DNA from: an uncultured Acidobacteriia bacterium
Lineage (GTDB): Bacteria > Acidobacteriota > Terriglobia > Bryobacterales > Bryobacteraceae
Assembly (NCBI GenBank): GCA_903825445.1
Contig: CAIKAS010000146.1
Coordinates: 1-34,494, forward strand
Length of the DNA: 34,494 nt
Direction: 5' to 3'
Shown here: one piece after another, positions 16,199-22,815 of the stretch
Layout: every line of letters begins with the position of its first letter
Numbering within the stretch: the first letter of the stretch is position 1
Notes under the pieces: model-generated
Told to the model about the DNA's origin: nothing
Seen by the model: only the letters and a program-made list of their open reading frames with translations
The model's database searches: none
Program-made: the position numbers and the translations under genes

Positions 16199-16307
16199 GA
16201 TTGTTTTCAGTCCCGAGGCTCTCGGCGATTTGATCGATCTCTACGACTACATCGCTTTGCACGACGGCGCTGAACGCGCGATTGCCTACATCGACCGCAC
16301 CACATAG
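16188..16307 (+). pseudogene. Truncated RelE/ParE-type toxin, 39 codons
   Basis: From TTG at 16188 the frame reads LSHRIVFSPEALGDLIDL, then YDYIALHDGAERAIAYIDR and stops at TAG 16305. This is the N-terminal part of a ParE toxin (helical hairpin and first strand); the family is normally ~95-105 residues, so the RNase-like beta-sheet core is missing. No continuation was found in other frames downstream, where sequence changes to the 3' end of a toxin on the opposite strand. It overlaps the ParD-like remnant, showing that the pair once formed an operon. Confidence 0.72.
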
Positions 16308-16344
16308 ATCACGCCAAATGTTGTCGACGTGAAACGCGGCTGGC

Positions 16345-16645
16345 TTATCCGAGGCGCTCTCGCCAGTAACCCGGACAGCGGCGACCGTGAGCAATCGCGA
16401 TGATCTCCAGGCCTGCGGCCGCATCTCGAAATACGATCACGAAAGGAAACCGCCGGAGGACGATGCGGCGCGTGCCAAAGTCATGTCGGGGATACTGTTC
16501 GGGATTTTGGCCGATCCGGTCGATGGCACGATCGAGCTCATCCAGAAACATTCCTGCAGCCCGTCTGCTTCGTTGCGTACCAATCAACGGCCGCCTCAGC
16601 TTCTTCCAATGCAGCAGGGTGGATTCGGAGAGACTCGACGCTCAC
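16345..16645 (-). pseudogene. Frameshifted RelE/ParE-family toxin
   Basis: The gene begins with GTG at 16645-16643, overlapping the antitoxin stop (GTGA): VSVESLRIHPAALEEAE, then AAVDWYA. The frame is then lost and resumes one base later as RSRRAAGMFLDELDRAIDR, IGQNPEQYPRHDFGTRRIVL, RRFPFVIVFRDAAAGLEIIA and IAHGRRCPGYWRERLG to TAA at 16345. Joined, this is a full-length ParE toxin (about 99 residues). One surplus A in an AA pair at 16573-16574 explains the break. It may be a true inactivating mutation or a sequencing error. The second part alone appears as an open frame from TTG 16587 but would lack the N-terminal helices. Confidence 0.85.
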
Positions 16646-16875
16646 CGCTCCAGCCGGTTGCGAAGACGCTTTCGTGCAGCTCTCCAGGAGACCAATTCCA
16701 CGGCTCCATCGTCAATCTGCTTCATCCGAAGCTCGATCTCCCGCTTCCAGGCTTCTGTTGAACCTTCGTCGACGGTCGCGTCCAGGCTGTCGATCAGGGA
16801 ATCGATCAGCGCGGACCGCGCCTCCGCGGGCAGGGCGAGGGCGTCGCGAAGCAGTTCGGCAGGATGGCTCTCCAT
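16642..16875 (-). CDS. Addiction-module antitoxin (TIGR02574-like)
   Basis: A 77-residue intact protein: MESHPAELLRDALALPAEAR, SALIDSLIDSLDATVDEG, EAWKREIELRMKQIDDGAVE, and a C-terminal ELVSWRAARKRL. This matches the putative addiction-module component family (CHP02574), small helical proteins encoded directly before RelE/ParE toxins. The conserved ALxLP.E.R..L...L..SLD and ...W..E...R..E...G pattern is visible. The stop overlaps the toxin start. The toxin is frameshifted, so this antitoxin now has no working cognate here. TAGAAT at 16882-16887 (minus strand) ends 6 nt before the ATG, so the message may be leaderless. Confidence 0.85.
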   Translation of the reverse strand: MESHPAELLRDALALPAEARSALIDSLIDSLDATVDEGSTEAWKREIELRMKQIDDGAVELVSWRAARKRLRNRLER

Positions 16876-16881
16876 GAATCG

Positions 16882-16887
16882 ATTCTA
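16882..16887 (-). promoter_or_regulatory. Possible -10 hexamer of the antitoxin gene
   Basis: On the minus strand TAGAAT (5 of 6 matches to TATAAT) is followed by CGATTC and then the ATG at 16875. With the usual 6-8 nt to the start site, transcription would begin at or next to the A of the ATG. No Shine-Dalgarno is present. Confidence 0.4.
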
Positions 16888-16987
16888 CCGCGCTCACGCC
16901 AGGGGACCGGACAGCGCGACAGAAAGTAAAGGATTACTCCCGATTAACGCCGTTGCATCGCCAGCAGCTGATTTGGGGGGCCTGAGC

Positions 16988-17324
16988 TCATTCGGACTCA
17001 TAAAGCACCCGGCCTTCGCGGATTACGGTGGCGGGGAGCGATGCCTTCACCCAGGCTGCGCGCTGTTCGAAATCCGTTCGACGCTACGGCACAATGTCGG
17101 CCGTCGCATGGATTCCAGCCAATGCGGGCAGCGATGCTCCCGCGCGGAAGACTTCGCGCGGAGCGTTGTCGGGTACTACGACACAAAAATCGAGATCGCT
17201 GTCCGGGCCGTGATCACCCCGCGCGACGGACCCAAGACGGACCCAAAAGATACACGCGGACGGGACGATAGAAAGCCACCAGCCGTTGCGTGATTTCCTG
17301 GATGGTCCGTTCGTTCTCAACCAT
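16988..17324 (-). pseudogene. Broken minimal nucleotidyltransferase (MNT), HEPN/MNT type
   Basis: From ATG at 17324: MVENERTIQEITQRLVAFYR, PVRVYLLG. The frame breaks there and resumes in another frame as GSVARGDHGPDSDLDFCVVV, PDNAPREVFRAGASLPALAG, IHATADIVP, then TAG at 17084-17086 and, in the same frame, RRTDFEQRAAWVKASLPATV, IREGRVLYESE and TGA. GS...DxD is the catalytic motif of the nucleotidyltransferase fold. An 11-bp tandem duplication (17225-17235 and 17236-17246) lies exactly at the break. TAG stands where relatives commonly have Trp (DIVPWRRTDFE). An ATG overlapping the final stop opens a 15-codon frame (to 16944) that may be the stub of a HEPN partner. Confidence 0.75.
17225..17246. 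repeat. 11-bp perfect tandem duplication
   Basis: GACGGACCCAA occurs twice in direct succession (17225-17235, 17236-17246). It lies at the catalytic-loop codons of the nucleotidyltransferase pseudogene and shifts its frame. Typical of slipped-strand duplication. Confidence 0.85.
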
Positions 17325-17421
17325 GGTTTTGGGACTCCGCAATTCGATTATGTCAGGTTCGGCTATCAGGGCAGGGGGCAGTGGAAAGAACGGTGCATCG
17401 CCACGGGGCGAACCGAGCGGC

Positions 17422-17778
17422 TTAACCCGCGGCCTCGCGGATGTCGAAACGCGTGACAAGGCCATCTTCGATCCGAAATACGTGGCCGACCGTTTTATCT
17501 GCCAGCAGATTGCCCTGCAGGTCGCGGACGACTTGATGGACCTCCACGATGACTTCCCGATCTTCGCCACGGGAAAACGAGACTGGCTCGACGTGCGGAT
17601 CGATCATTGCCCACTGGCGCGTCCAGTAGCTACGCACGCCGTCCCGTCCGTGGACATGACCGCCTTCCATTCCGTTTGCCCACATGACGTCCTCATGCAT
17701 GCCCGCGAGCACCGCCTCCATATCGCGAGCGTTGAACCGATCATACACGTGTTTTAGGAATTCTGTTTCGTCCGCCAT
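17422..17778 (-). CDS. SnoaL-like / NTF2-fold protein
   Basis: A 118-residue cytosolic protein with the cone-shaped NTF2 fold: EFLKHVYDRFNARDMEAVLA, GMHEDVMWANGMEGGHVHGR, DGVRSYWTRQWAMIDPHVEP, then VIVEVHQVVRDLQGNLLADK, TVGHVFRIEDGLVTRFDI. The length is that of SnoaL-like polyketide-cyclase/isomerase relatives, most of which have no known substrate. The start is ATG with GGAG 6 nt upstream. Unlike the neighbouring minus-strand genes on its 3' side it is intact, and it seems to be monocistronic. Confidence 0.85.
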   Translation of the reverse strand: MADETEFLKHVYDRFNARDMEAVLAGMHEDVMWANGMEGGHVHGRDGVRSYWTRQWAMIDPHVEPVSFSRGEDREVIVEVHQVVRDLQGNLLADKTVGHVFRIEDGLVTRFDIREAAG

Positions 17779-18118
17779 TCGAAGCTCCGTTCGCTACACC
17801 AATTGTTACCGATTTTCATGGTTCAGCAGGGCAACCGAGGCGCGAACGTGGTTTACCGATTGGTGACTCGGCTCTGCTGCATGGGGATCGTGGGTAGACT
17901 ATCCGGCTCCCGTTAGGTCATGCGCACTGCGCGCGGGGGCGCTGACGTCGCCATCTGCCGCGTTGCCGCGCAGTTCACGGGCGCCGGGTACGGCCACCAC
18001 ATGGTTTTACCTTCATCGGTTTACAAACCGAAATAACAGTGGCTCTCCAATTGCAGAACAATCCGTCGCGCTGATGACGGGCGCGGTGCTGCCAGGAACA
18101 GAAAACAGGAGTACAAAG
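17779..18118. other. Intergenic region before the PEP-CTERM gene
   Basis: About 340 bases without a supported gene. It holds a short inverted repeat TCGGTTT-AC-AAACCGA (18016-18031), about 90 nt before the PEP-CTERM start, and a 22-nt segment at 17879-17900 (GCATGGGGATCGTGGGTAGA and two more bases) that recurs with three mismatches at 20459-20480. No convincing promoter could be chosen. Confidence 0.45.
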
Positions 18119-19117
18119 ATGCACTACAATCGGTTCGGATTTGCTCTGCTGGTTTTGTGCGCGCTCACGGGCTCAGTACGCGCCTCGTCCGTAGAGGCGT
18201 ATTCGGGAGTAATCGCGGGGAACACGAGTTGTGGCGAGGCGGGTCCTCCGGCGACGATGGGAGCTTTCTTCGGGGGCCTTACCTTCGGTATTTCAGGGAC
18301 CGGCAATGGGATTAGCGACTGTAATCTGGCTGGCAGCGTCAGCGACATCATTCAATCGACGGGGATCGCGTCCAGCGCATCCACGCTCAGCAGCGCTACT
18401 TACAATGGGGGCCTTACCACTTTTAGCGGAACTGGAACGGGAACCGCCCAGTACGGAGCCGTCGGTGCCGGGGCTTCGGGTACCTTGACGGGGACTGCCG
18501 CCGGTGGCACCGCGGAGTCCGTGGGTTACGGGATTGCTTCGGACACGATGAGTTTCAATCCGGGCGCGGGCGCCGGGACGACCGGCTACGCCGTGCTGCA
18601 ATACTCCATTAGCGGAAGCCTCACCATGAATTCTCCGACTTCCGGGGACGCGGCGGCGGAGGTGGCAGTCCAGGTGGGTACGTATGGTCCACAGGACATC
18701 TTCTATTCTGTGTACAACAGCGGATTGGGCCTCGCAGTCGAGGGTTATGGCGGTTCGACCGTTTCGGGATGTATCGCCGGAACCTCCTCCTTTACCTGTA
18801 TCAACGGCGTCATAGCGACATCTATGATGCCTGTCACATTTAATACGCCGACCGATGTCACCTTCGGCTTCTATGCCGGTGTGGACGGAGGAGGTGTGAT
18901 CGATCCCGATATCAGCCTGACGGGCATAACACTGTATACGGCTGGTCAGCAGGAAATATCGAATTTCACGATCACGTCCGATTCGGGAACCCAGTACGGT
19001 GCGGACGGAGTCGAATCCAGTCCGGAGCCGACGACTTTACTGCTGGCTGCGGGAGCTCTGAGCGCGTTCGCATGGGCGCGCCGCGGCCGGAAAGATGGCA
19101 TCGCGAACGCTGGATAA
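18119..19117 (+). CDS. PEP-CTERM sorted surface protein
   Basis: A 332-residue exported protein. The signal peptide is MHYNRFGFALLVLCALTGSV-RAS. The body is Gly/Ser/Thr-rich beta-strand sequence (TGTAQYGAVGAGASGTLTGT, SYSISGSL-like strands) with few charged residues. The C-terminus is a complete PEP-CTERM signal: PEP at 302-304, hydrophobic TTLLLAAGALSAFAWA, then RRGRK. Such proteins are cleaved and anchored by an exosortase; none is in the window. The open frame extends back to 17963, but ATG 18119 has AGGAG at 18107-18111 with 7-nt spacing and directly starts the signal peptide. The function of the body is unknown; a biofilm or exopolysaccharide link is only known in general for PEP-CTERM systems. 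Confidence 0.88.
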   Translation: MHYNRFGFALLVLCALTGSVRASSVEAYSGVIAGNTSCGEAGPPATMGAFFGGLTFGISGTGNGISDCNLAGSVSDIIQSTGIASSASTLSSATYNGGLTTFSGTGTGTAQYGAVGAGASGTLTGTAAGGTAESVGYGIASDTMSFNPGAGAGTTGYAVLQYSISGSLTMNSPTSGDAAAEVAVQVGTYGPQDIFYSVYNSGLGLAVEGYGGSTVSGCIAGTSSFTCINGVIATSMMPVTFNTPTDVTFGFYAGVDGGGVIDPDISLTGITLYTAGQQEISNFTITSDSGTQYGADGVESSPEPTTLLLAAGALSAFAWARRGRKDGIANAG

Positions 19118-19189
19118 CGTTGAGGTATGATTCCTCGTTGAACGGCGGGATAACGACGCTGATGGCCATGTGGTGTGCTGCCTTTAGTG

Positions 19190-20428
19190 TCACGCCGGGT
19201 GGTCACACTGACTGTCGAGGTGGCGCAAGGCAACGCAGGCACTTCCGAGAACAGCAAGAAACATCGCGAGCACAGCGCTGTTATTCAGGTTCCACGAATC
19301 CCACCCGCTCACCAGCATCGCGATGATTACTGCGACGGCTGCGTGAAGGATCCAGCGTGTATCGCGACTGGCTGGGCAACTGGCCGGAAGACGGCGGAGT
19401 GCGGCTACGAAGTCGCGCAGCGCCCAGGCGATCATCCACATCAGCGCGAGCATGGTGGGTACGCCGCGCTCGGCTGCATACTGAATGTAATCGTTCTCCA
19501 AATGACCGTAGTATTCTCCCGGAAGCGGGCGCGTTTCGCCGGAGGGAAGGTAGTTTTGGAATTGGCGCGATACCTGTTCAGGGCCAACGCCGAGCCACGG
19601 ATGCGCCTTGATCATGTTCCAGCCTATTTCGCGTAATTCCACGCGATGCCAATTGGAATCCACCGCACCGTGCGGTGCGTATGACGACAAAACACGGTCA
19701 CGAAGCTCAAACGGATTTGCCCATAGAAGCAGGGCCATCGCGAGTGGCAATGCAAGCAACGCCCAGGGTTTTCGAAACCAGATCAGGTATGCGCCGCCCA
19801 AAAATGCGCCGAGCCACATGCTTCGTGTCCACGTCAACAACAACGCGACGGTGATCAGGAGGGCGGAACCTATCAGGTATGGGGTCCAACGCCTGTGGGG
19901 GTCATAGAGAATCATGGCGGCGGCGACCAGCAGGATGATCATCATTTCCCCGCCAAATGTCATCCAGTGGTTGGTAAAGCCGGTAATCCGGCTGACAACG
20001 TAGTAGTCGTAAAACGGCTGATGGGCCTGATGGGCTTCCTGGAGTTTGCGGGCGAACTGAATGAGGCTCCAGGCTGCGGCCACAGTGGCCGCAAGAGCCC
20101 AGGCGCGGAAGATCCAGCGAATCTGACGCGCGTCCCGCAGGACGGTGGTTACGAGCACGAGCATCAGATAGATGTACATTTTTCGCAATTGCGGCAGGCC
20201 CTCGCGGAATTGTCCGGAGGCGGCCCAGGACACTAGTGTTCCCAGGAGGAAGAGAGCTAAGGGCATCCAGAAGGGCGGTAGCCGGAGCGGCGTTCGGGAA
20301 ACGACGAGGCCGAGAAGGGCTAAGCCCATCAGAATTTCAAAGGCTGTGATTGAGATCGCGGTCAGAATGATAGCGGCGGCTACCAGGGATAGGAGTACTG
20401 ATTCTTTTGTGAATGGCGGCTCCCGCAT
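19190..20428 (-). CDS. O-antigen ligase-like polytopic membrane protein
   Basis: A 412-residue inner-membrane protein with about ten to twelve hydrophobic segments. Family marks are RSMWLGAFLGGAYLIW in the middle, then a long periplasmic loop with SNWHRVELREIGWNMIKAHP, WLGVGPEQVSRQF and GHLENDYIQYAAERGVPTML. This is the Wzy_C/WaaL pattern (conserved His/Asn and E-x-G). Such enzymes join or polymerise lipid-linked glycans at the periplasmic face. The open frame extends to 20584, but its first 52 codons are encoded by a dispersed repeat, so ATG at 20428 is preferred. No glycosyltransferase cluster adjoins. The nearby PEP-CTERM gene could be related through exopolysaccharide, but that is speculation. 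Confidence 0.85.
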   Translation of the reverse strand: MREPPFTKESVLLSLVAAAIILTAISITAFEILMGLALLGLVVSRTPLRLPPFWMPLALFLLGTLVSWAASGQFREGLPQLRKMYIYLMLVLVTTVLRDARQIRWIFRAWALAATVAAAWSLIQFARKLQEAHQAHQPFYDYYVVSRITGFTNHWMTFGGEMMIILLVAAAMILYDPHRRWTPYLIGSALLITVALLLTWTRSMWLGAFLGGAYLIWFRKPWALLALPLAMALLLWANPFELRDRVLSSYAPHGAVDSNWHRVELREIGWNMIKAHPWLGVGPEQVSRQFQNYLPSGETRPLPGEYYGHLENDYIQYAAERGVPTMLALMWMIAWALRDFVAALRRLPASCPASRDTRWILHAAVAVIIAMLVSGWDSWNLNNSAVLAMFLAVLGSACVALRHLDSQCDHPA

Positions 20429-20469
20429 TGATGAACCATGATACTGGTGGGCGATAAAGCATGGGAATC

Positions 20470-20495
20470 GTGGGCAGATTACCAATCCGCCCCAC
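20470..20495. repeat. Imperfect hairpin in the intergenic repeat region
   Basis: GTGGGCAGATT (20470-20480), loop ACC, AATCCGCCCCAC (20484-20495) form an imperfect stem. The left part overlaps the segment shared with 17879-17900. Confidence 0.5.
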
Positions 20496-20518
20496 AGTGC
20501 TGCGCTCGTGGAGGAAGA

Positions 20519-20561
20519 AGCCGCCTGAAACGCGGCTGCGGGCAGGATTGCCCGCCCTCCA
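20519..20561. repeat. REP-like double-hairpin element, copy 1
   Basis: AGCCGC-ctgaaac-GCGGCT is followed by GCGGGC-aggatt-GCCCGC and CCTCCA. The same unit recurs at 26996-27039 with small differences in the first loop. It lies between the divergent O-antigen ligase and VWFA genes. Two copies in 34 kb, both intergenic, suggest a dispersed genomic repeat. Confidence 0.75.
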
Positions 20562-20630
20562 ATAAGATTCGTACAATTGCGCAACTACATGGGGGTGGGT
20601 GGCGTTGAATAAGATGAGGGTGAGGGGAAG

Positions 20631-22265
20631 ATGATCACATCCAAGAGTTTGATTCCGGTGGTTTTGTCGGTGGCTTGCCTGCTGGCGCAGGAGCCGTTGG
20701 TGCTGAAATCCACTACGCGGCTGGTGATGCTGAGCGTGATTGCGCGCGACGGGAAGAATCAGCCAGCAATGGATCTGAAGAAAGACGACTTTCGGATCAA
20801 AGTGAATGGTAAGTTGCAGCCGATCACCGTGTTCTCCATGGAATCTACGGGACAAGTGAGCGTTCCGTCTTTCGGGCCGAGCGTTAGCGATAGTGGCGCG
20901 CTGCCTCCGAATGTTTACAGCAACAGGCTGGCGGTGCAGGGCGGCACGCCTTCCGGCGTCACGATCATCCTTGTAGATACGCGGAACACGAAGGTCACCG
21001 ATCAAATCTACGCGAAGGCGCAGGTGGTGCGGTATTTGCACACGCTGCAGCCGACCGACCATGTGGGGTTGTATATGTTCGGCGGGTCGCTGAAGGTATT
21101 GCACGATTACACGTCGGATTCCGCGAGGCTACTGGCGAAGCTGGCGGCGGCGAAGAACTGGGAACTGCCGGACACATCGGAAGCGGATGCGCAGGGCGCG
21201 CTGCAGACGGACAGCGCAATTCTGGACGGCATCGCGCGCGGGGCGGGCGGGACGAGCCAGGCGGAGCGTGCGTTCTACACGACCGACCGAGTGCTGGCGA
21301 CGCTGCATGCGTTCGATTTTCTGTCGCAGCATTTGGCGCAATTGCCGGGGCGCAAGAATCTGATCTGGGTCTCCGGCGGGTTTCCGCTGGATATCGGCTT
21401 CGACAGCCTGGCGGACTGGAAGAATCCAAATGTCGATCAGCGGATGTTCACGGACGAGGTGGATCGCACGATGCGGTCGATGAATGACGCGAATATCGCG
21501 GTGTATCCAGTGGATGCGCGCGGGCTGATGACGGACCCGCGGTTTTCGGCGCAGAACAGCAAGATCGCGAAACGGCCTCCGCTGGCGCCGCCGGTGGGCG
21601 CGAAGGAACAGGAGACGATGCAGGAGATCGCGAGCCGCACGGGAGGGCTGGCGTTTTACAACACGAATGATTTGACGCGGGCGATCAAGTCGGCGGCGGA
21701 CGATTCGCAGGTGACTTACTCGATTGGGTTTTATCCGCAGGGCGACGGGTTTGATGGCAAGTTCCACAAGATCGACGTGGAGGTGGCGCGACCGGGGGTG
21801 AAGCTGCGATATCGCAAGGGGTACTTCGATGTGGCGGAGAAACCGCAGGACGATCAGTCGCGGCGGGCGGAGTTGCGGGATGCGGTGTGGAGTCCGATTG
21901 ACGCGAGCGCGATGGGGATTGTGGCGACCGTGCGGCCGGCGACGAACGATCCGGGGTCGATTGATGTGGCGCTGAAGGTGGATCATTCGACGATTGGGTT
22001 ACAGCAGGATCAGGGGCGATGGCAGGGTCGGCTGGATGTGCTGTTTGTGCAGAGGGACGACCAGGGGAACGAATATGGCGGGGTGGACGACACGGTGAAT
22101 CTCAATCTGACGGCGGACACTTATCAGAAGCTGCTGAAGGATGATCTGGGATATCACCGGGTGGTGGCGCGGGCGGCGGCGGCGAAGTTGCTGCGGATTG
22201 TGGTGCGGGATGCGGCTTCGGGCGCGATGGGGTCGGTTACGGTGGCGCTGGCGAAGGTGAAGTAG
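20631..22265 (+). CDS. Secreted VWFA-related protein (acidobacterial TIGR03436-like)
   Basis: A 544-residue exported protein. The signal peptide is MITSKSLIPVVLSVACLLAQ. Residues ~28-70 form the family's N-terminal strand region (RLVMLSVIARDGKNQPAMDL, KKDDFRIKVNGKLQPITVFS). The von Willebrand A-type domain spans ~108-390: GVTIILVDTRNTK at 109-121, DHVGLYMFGGSLKVLHDYT, GRKNLIWVSGGFPLDI, VYPVDARGLMTDPRF, GGLAFYNTNDLTRAIKSAAD and TYSIGFYPQGDGFDGKFHKI. The metal site is unusual: DTRNT (116-120) replaces the DxSxS motif. The C-terminal ~150 residues are unassigned beta sequence. GAGGGG precedes the ATG. Partners unknown; such proteins are numerous in acidobacteria. Confidence 0.88.
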   Translation: MITSKSLIPVVLSVACLLAQEPLVLKSTTRLVMLSVIARDGKNQPAMDLKKDDFRIKVNGKLQPITVFSMESTGQVSVPSFGPSVSDSGALPPNVYSNRLAVQGGTPSGVTIILVDTRNTKVTDQIYAKAQVVRYLHTLQPTDHVGLYMFGGSLKVLHDYTSDSARLLAKLAAAKNWELPDTSEADAQGALQTDSAILDGIARGAGGTSQAERAFYTTDRVLATLHAFDFLSQHLAQLPGRKNLIWVSGGFPLDIGFDSLADWKNPNVDQRMFTDEVDRTMRSMNDANIAVYPVDARGLMTDPRFSAQNSKIAKRPPLAPPVGAKEQETMQEIASRTGGLAFYNTNDLTRAIKSAADDSQVTYSIGFYPQGDGFDGKFHKIDVEVARPGVKLRYRKGYFDVAEKPQDDQSRRAELRDAVWSPIDASAMGIVATVRPATNDPGSIDVALKVDHSTIGLQQDQGRWQGRLDVLFVQRDDQGNEYGGVDDTVNLNLTADTYQKLLKDDLGYHRVVARAAAAKLLRIVVRDAASGAMGSVTVALAKVK

Positions 22266-22460
22266 GCTTATCCCTTTGGTTCCAACCGGCGGTGTTGCTT
22301 GCGTGCGCCGCTCTAATCTTTGCGGTAAGCCCGGCACCGCGCGAAATGGTGGAGGGGGCACTGGGGCGTACTGAACGGATCCAGGTAGATTCGGGCAGGC
22401 TGTCGATCCGGTACTTTAGGCGACGGTTGGCTCAGGGACGGAATTGTGCAAGATTGGTGC

Positions 22461-22760
22461 ATGGAACGCGACCAGGTTTTGTCCGCATTGAGGGCGCATG
22501 AGGAAGAGTTGCGTGCCGTGGGCGTGGTGAGCGCATCGCTGTTTGGATCGGTGGCGCGCGGCGAGGATTCCACGCACGATGTGGATGTCGGTGTCCGCCT
22601 GAGTGGGCATTTTTCGGCACCAGGCCTCGATTACTTTAGCCGCCTGAACGAACCTGGAGGACGGTTGTCGGGGATTCTGGGGCGCAAAGTGGATGTCGTT
22701 TGCCGCCCGAATCAACGGTTCGCCGGAAAGTTGGTGACCCTGCCCCTGGCGGTAAAATGA
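22461..22760 (+). CDS. Lone minimal nucleotidyltransferase (MNT) domain protein
   Basis: A 99-residue protein: MERDQVLSALRAHEEELRAV, then GVVSASLFGSVARGEDSTHD, VDVGVRLSGHFSAPGLDYFS. GSVARGE (Gly29-Ser30) with Asp40 and Asp42 forms the catalytic GS...DxD of polymerase-beta-like MNTs, usually the antitoxin of a HEPN/MNT pair that modifies the HEPN RNase. No HEPN gene lies on either side; the next gene is a molybdenum-hydroxylase subunit. The frame extends to GTG at 22446, but the ATG at 22461 starts the typical helix. It is distinct in sequence from the broken MNT at 16988-17324. It may be an orphan or act with a distant partner. Confidence 0.82.
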   Translation: MERDQVLSALRAHEEELRAVGVVSASLFGSVARGEDSTHDVDVGVRLSGHFSAPGLDYFSRLNEPGGRLSGILGRKVDVVCRPNQRFAGKLVTLPLAVK

Positions 22761-22768
22761 CTGCAAAG

Positions 22769-22800
22769 TCAGTTTGCCTTACATTCAGTTTGCCTTACAT
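22769..22800. repeat. Perfect 16-bp tandem repeat before the 2Fe-2S gene
   Basis: TCAGTTTGCCTTACAT occurs twice back to back (22769-22784, 22785-22800), starting 8 nt after the MNT stop and ending directly at the AAGGAG ribosome site of the next gene. Confidence 0.9.
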
Positions 22801-22815
22801 AAGGAGCAGGAACCG

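Noticed and set aside
16014..16424. 136-codon minus-strand frame across the TA remnants
   Set aside because: No family features; the plus-strand read-through matches ParD/ParE patterns much better.
20429..20584. N-terminal extension of the O-antigen ligase-like protein
   Set aside because: Encoded by the dispersed repeat and not hydrophobic; the membrane protein starts naturally at ATG 20428.
21129..21986. 285-codon minus-strand frame within the VWFA gene
   Set aside because: Extreme Arg/His/Ile composition typical of an antisense shadow.
22292..22501. Short plus-strand frame with a hydrophobic start (LLACAALIFAVSPAPR)
   Set aside because: No ribosome site, overlaps the MNT gene in another frame, and the hydrophobic part is too short to support a secreted protein.
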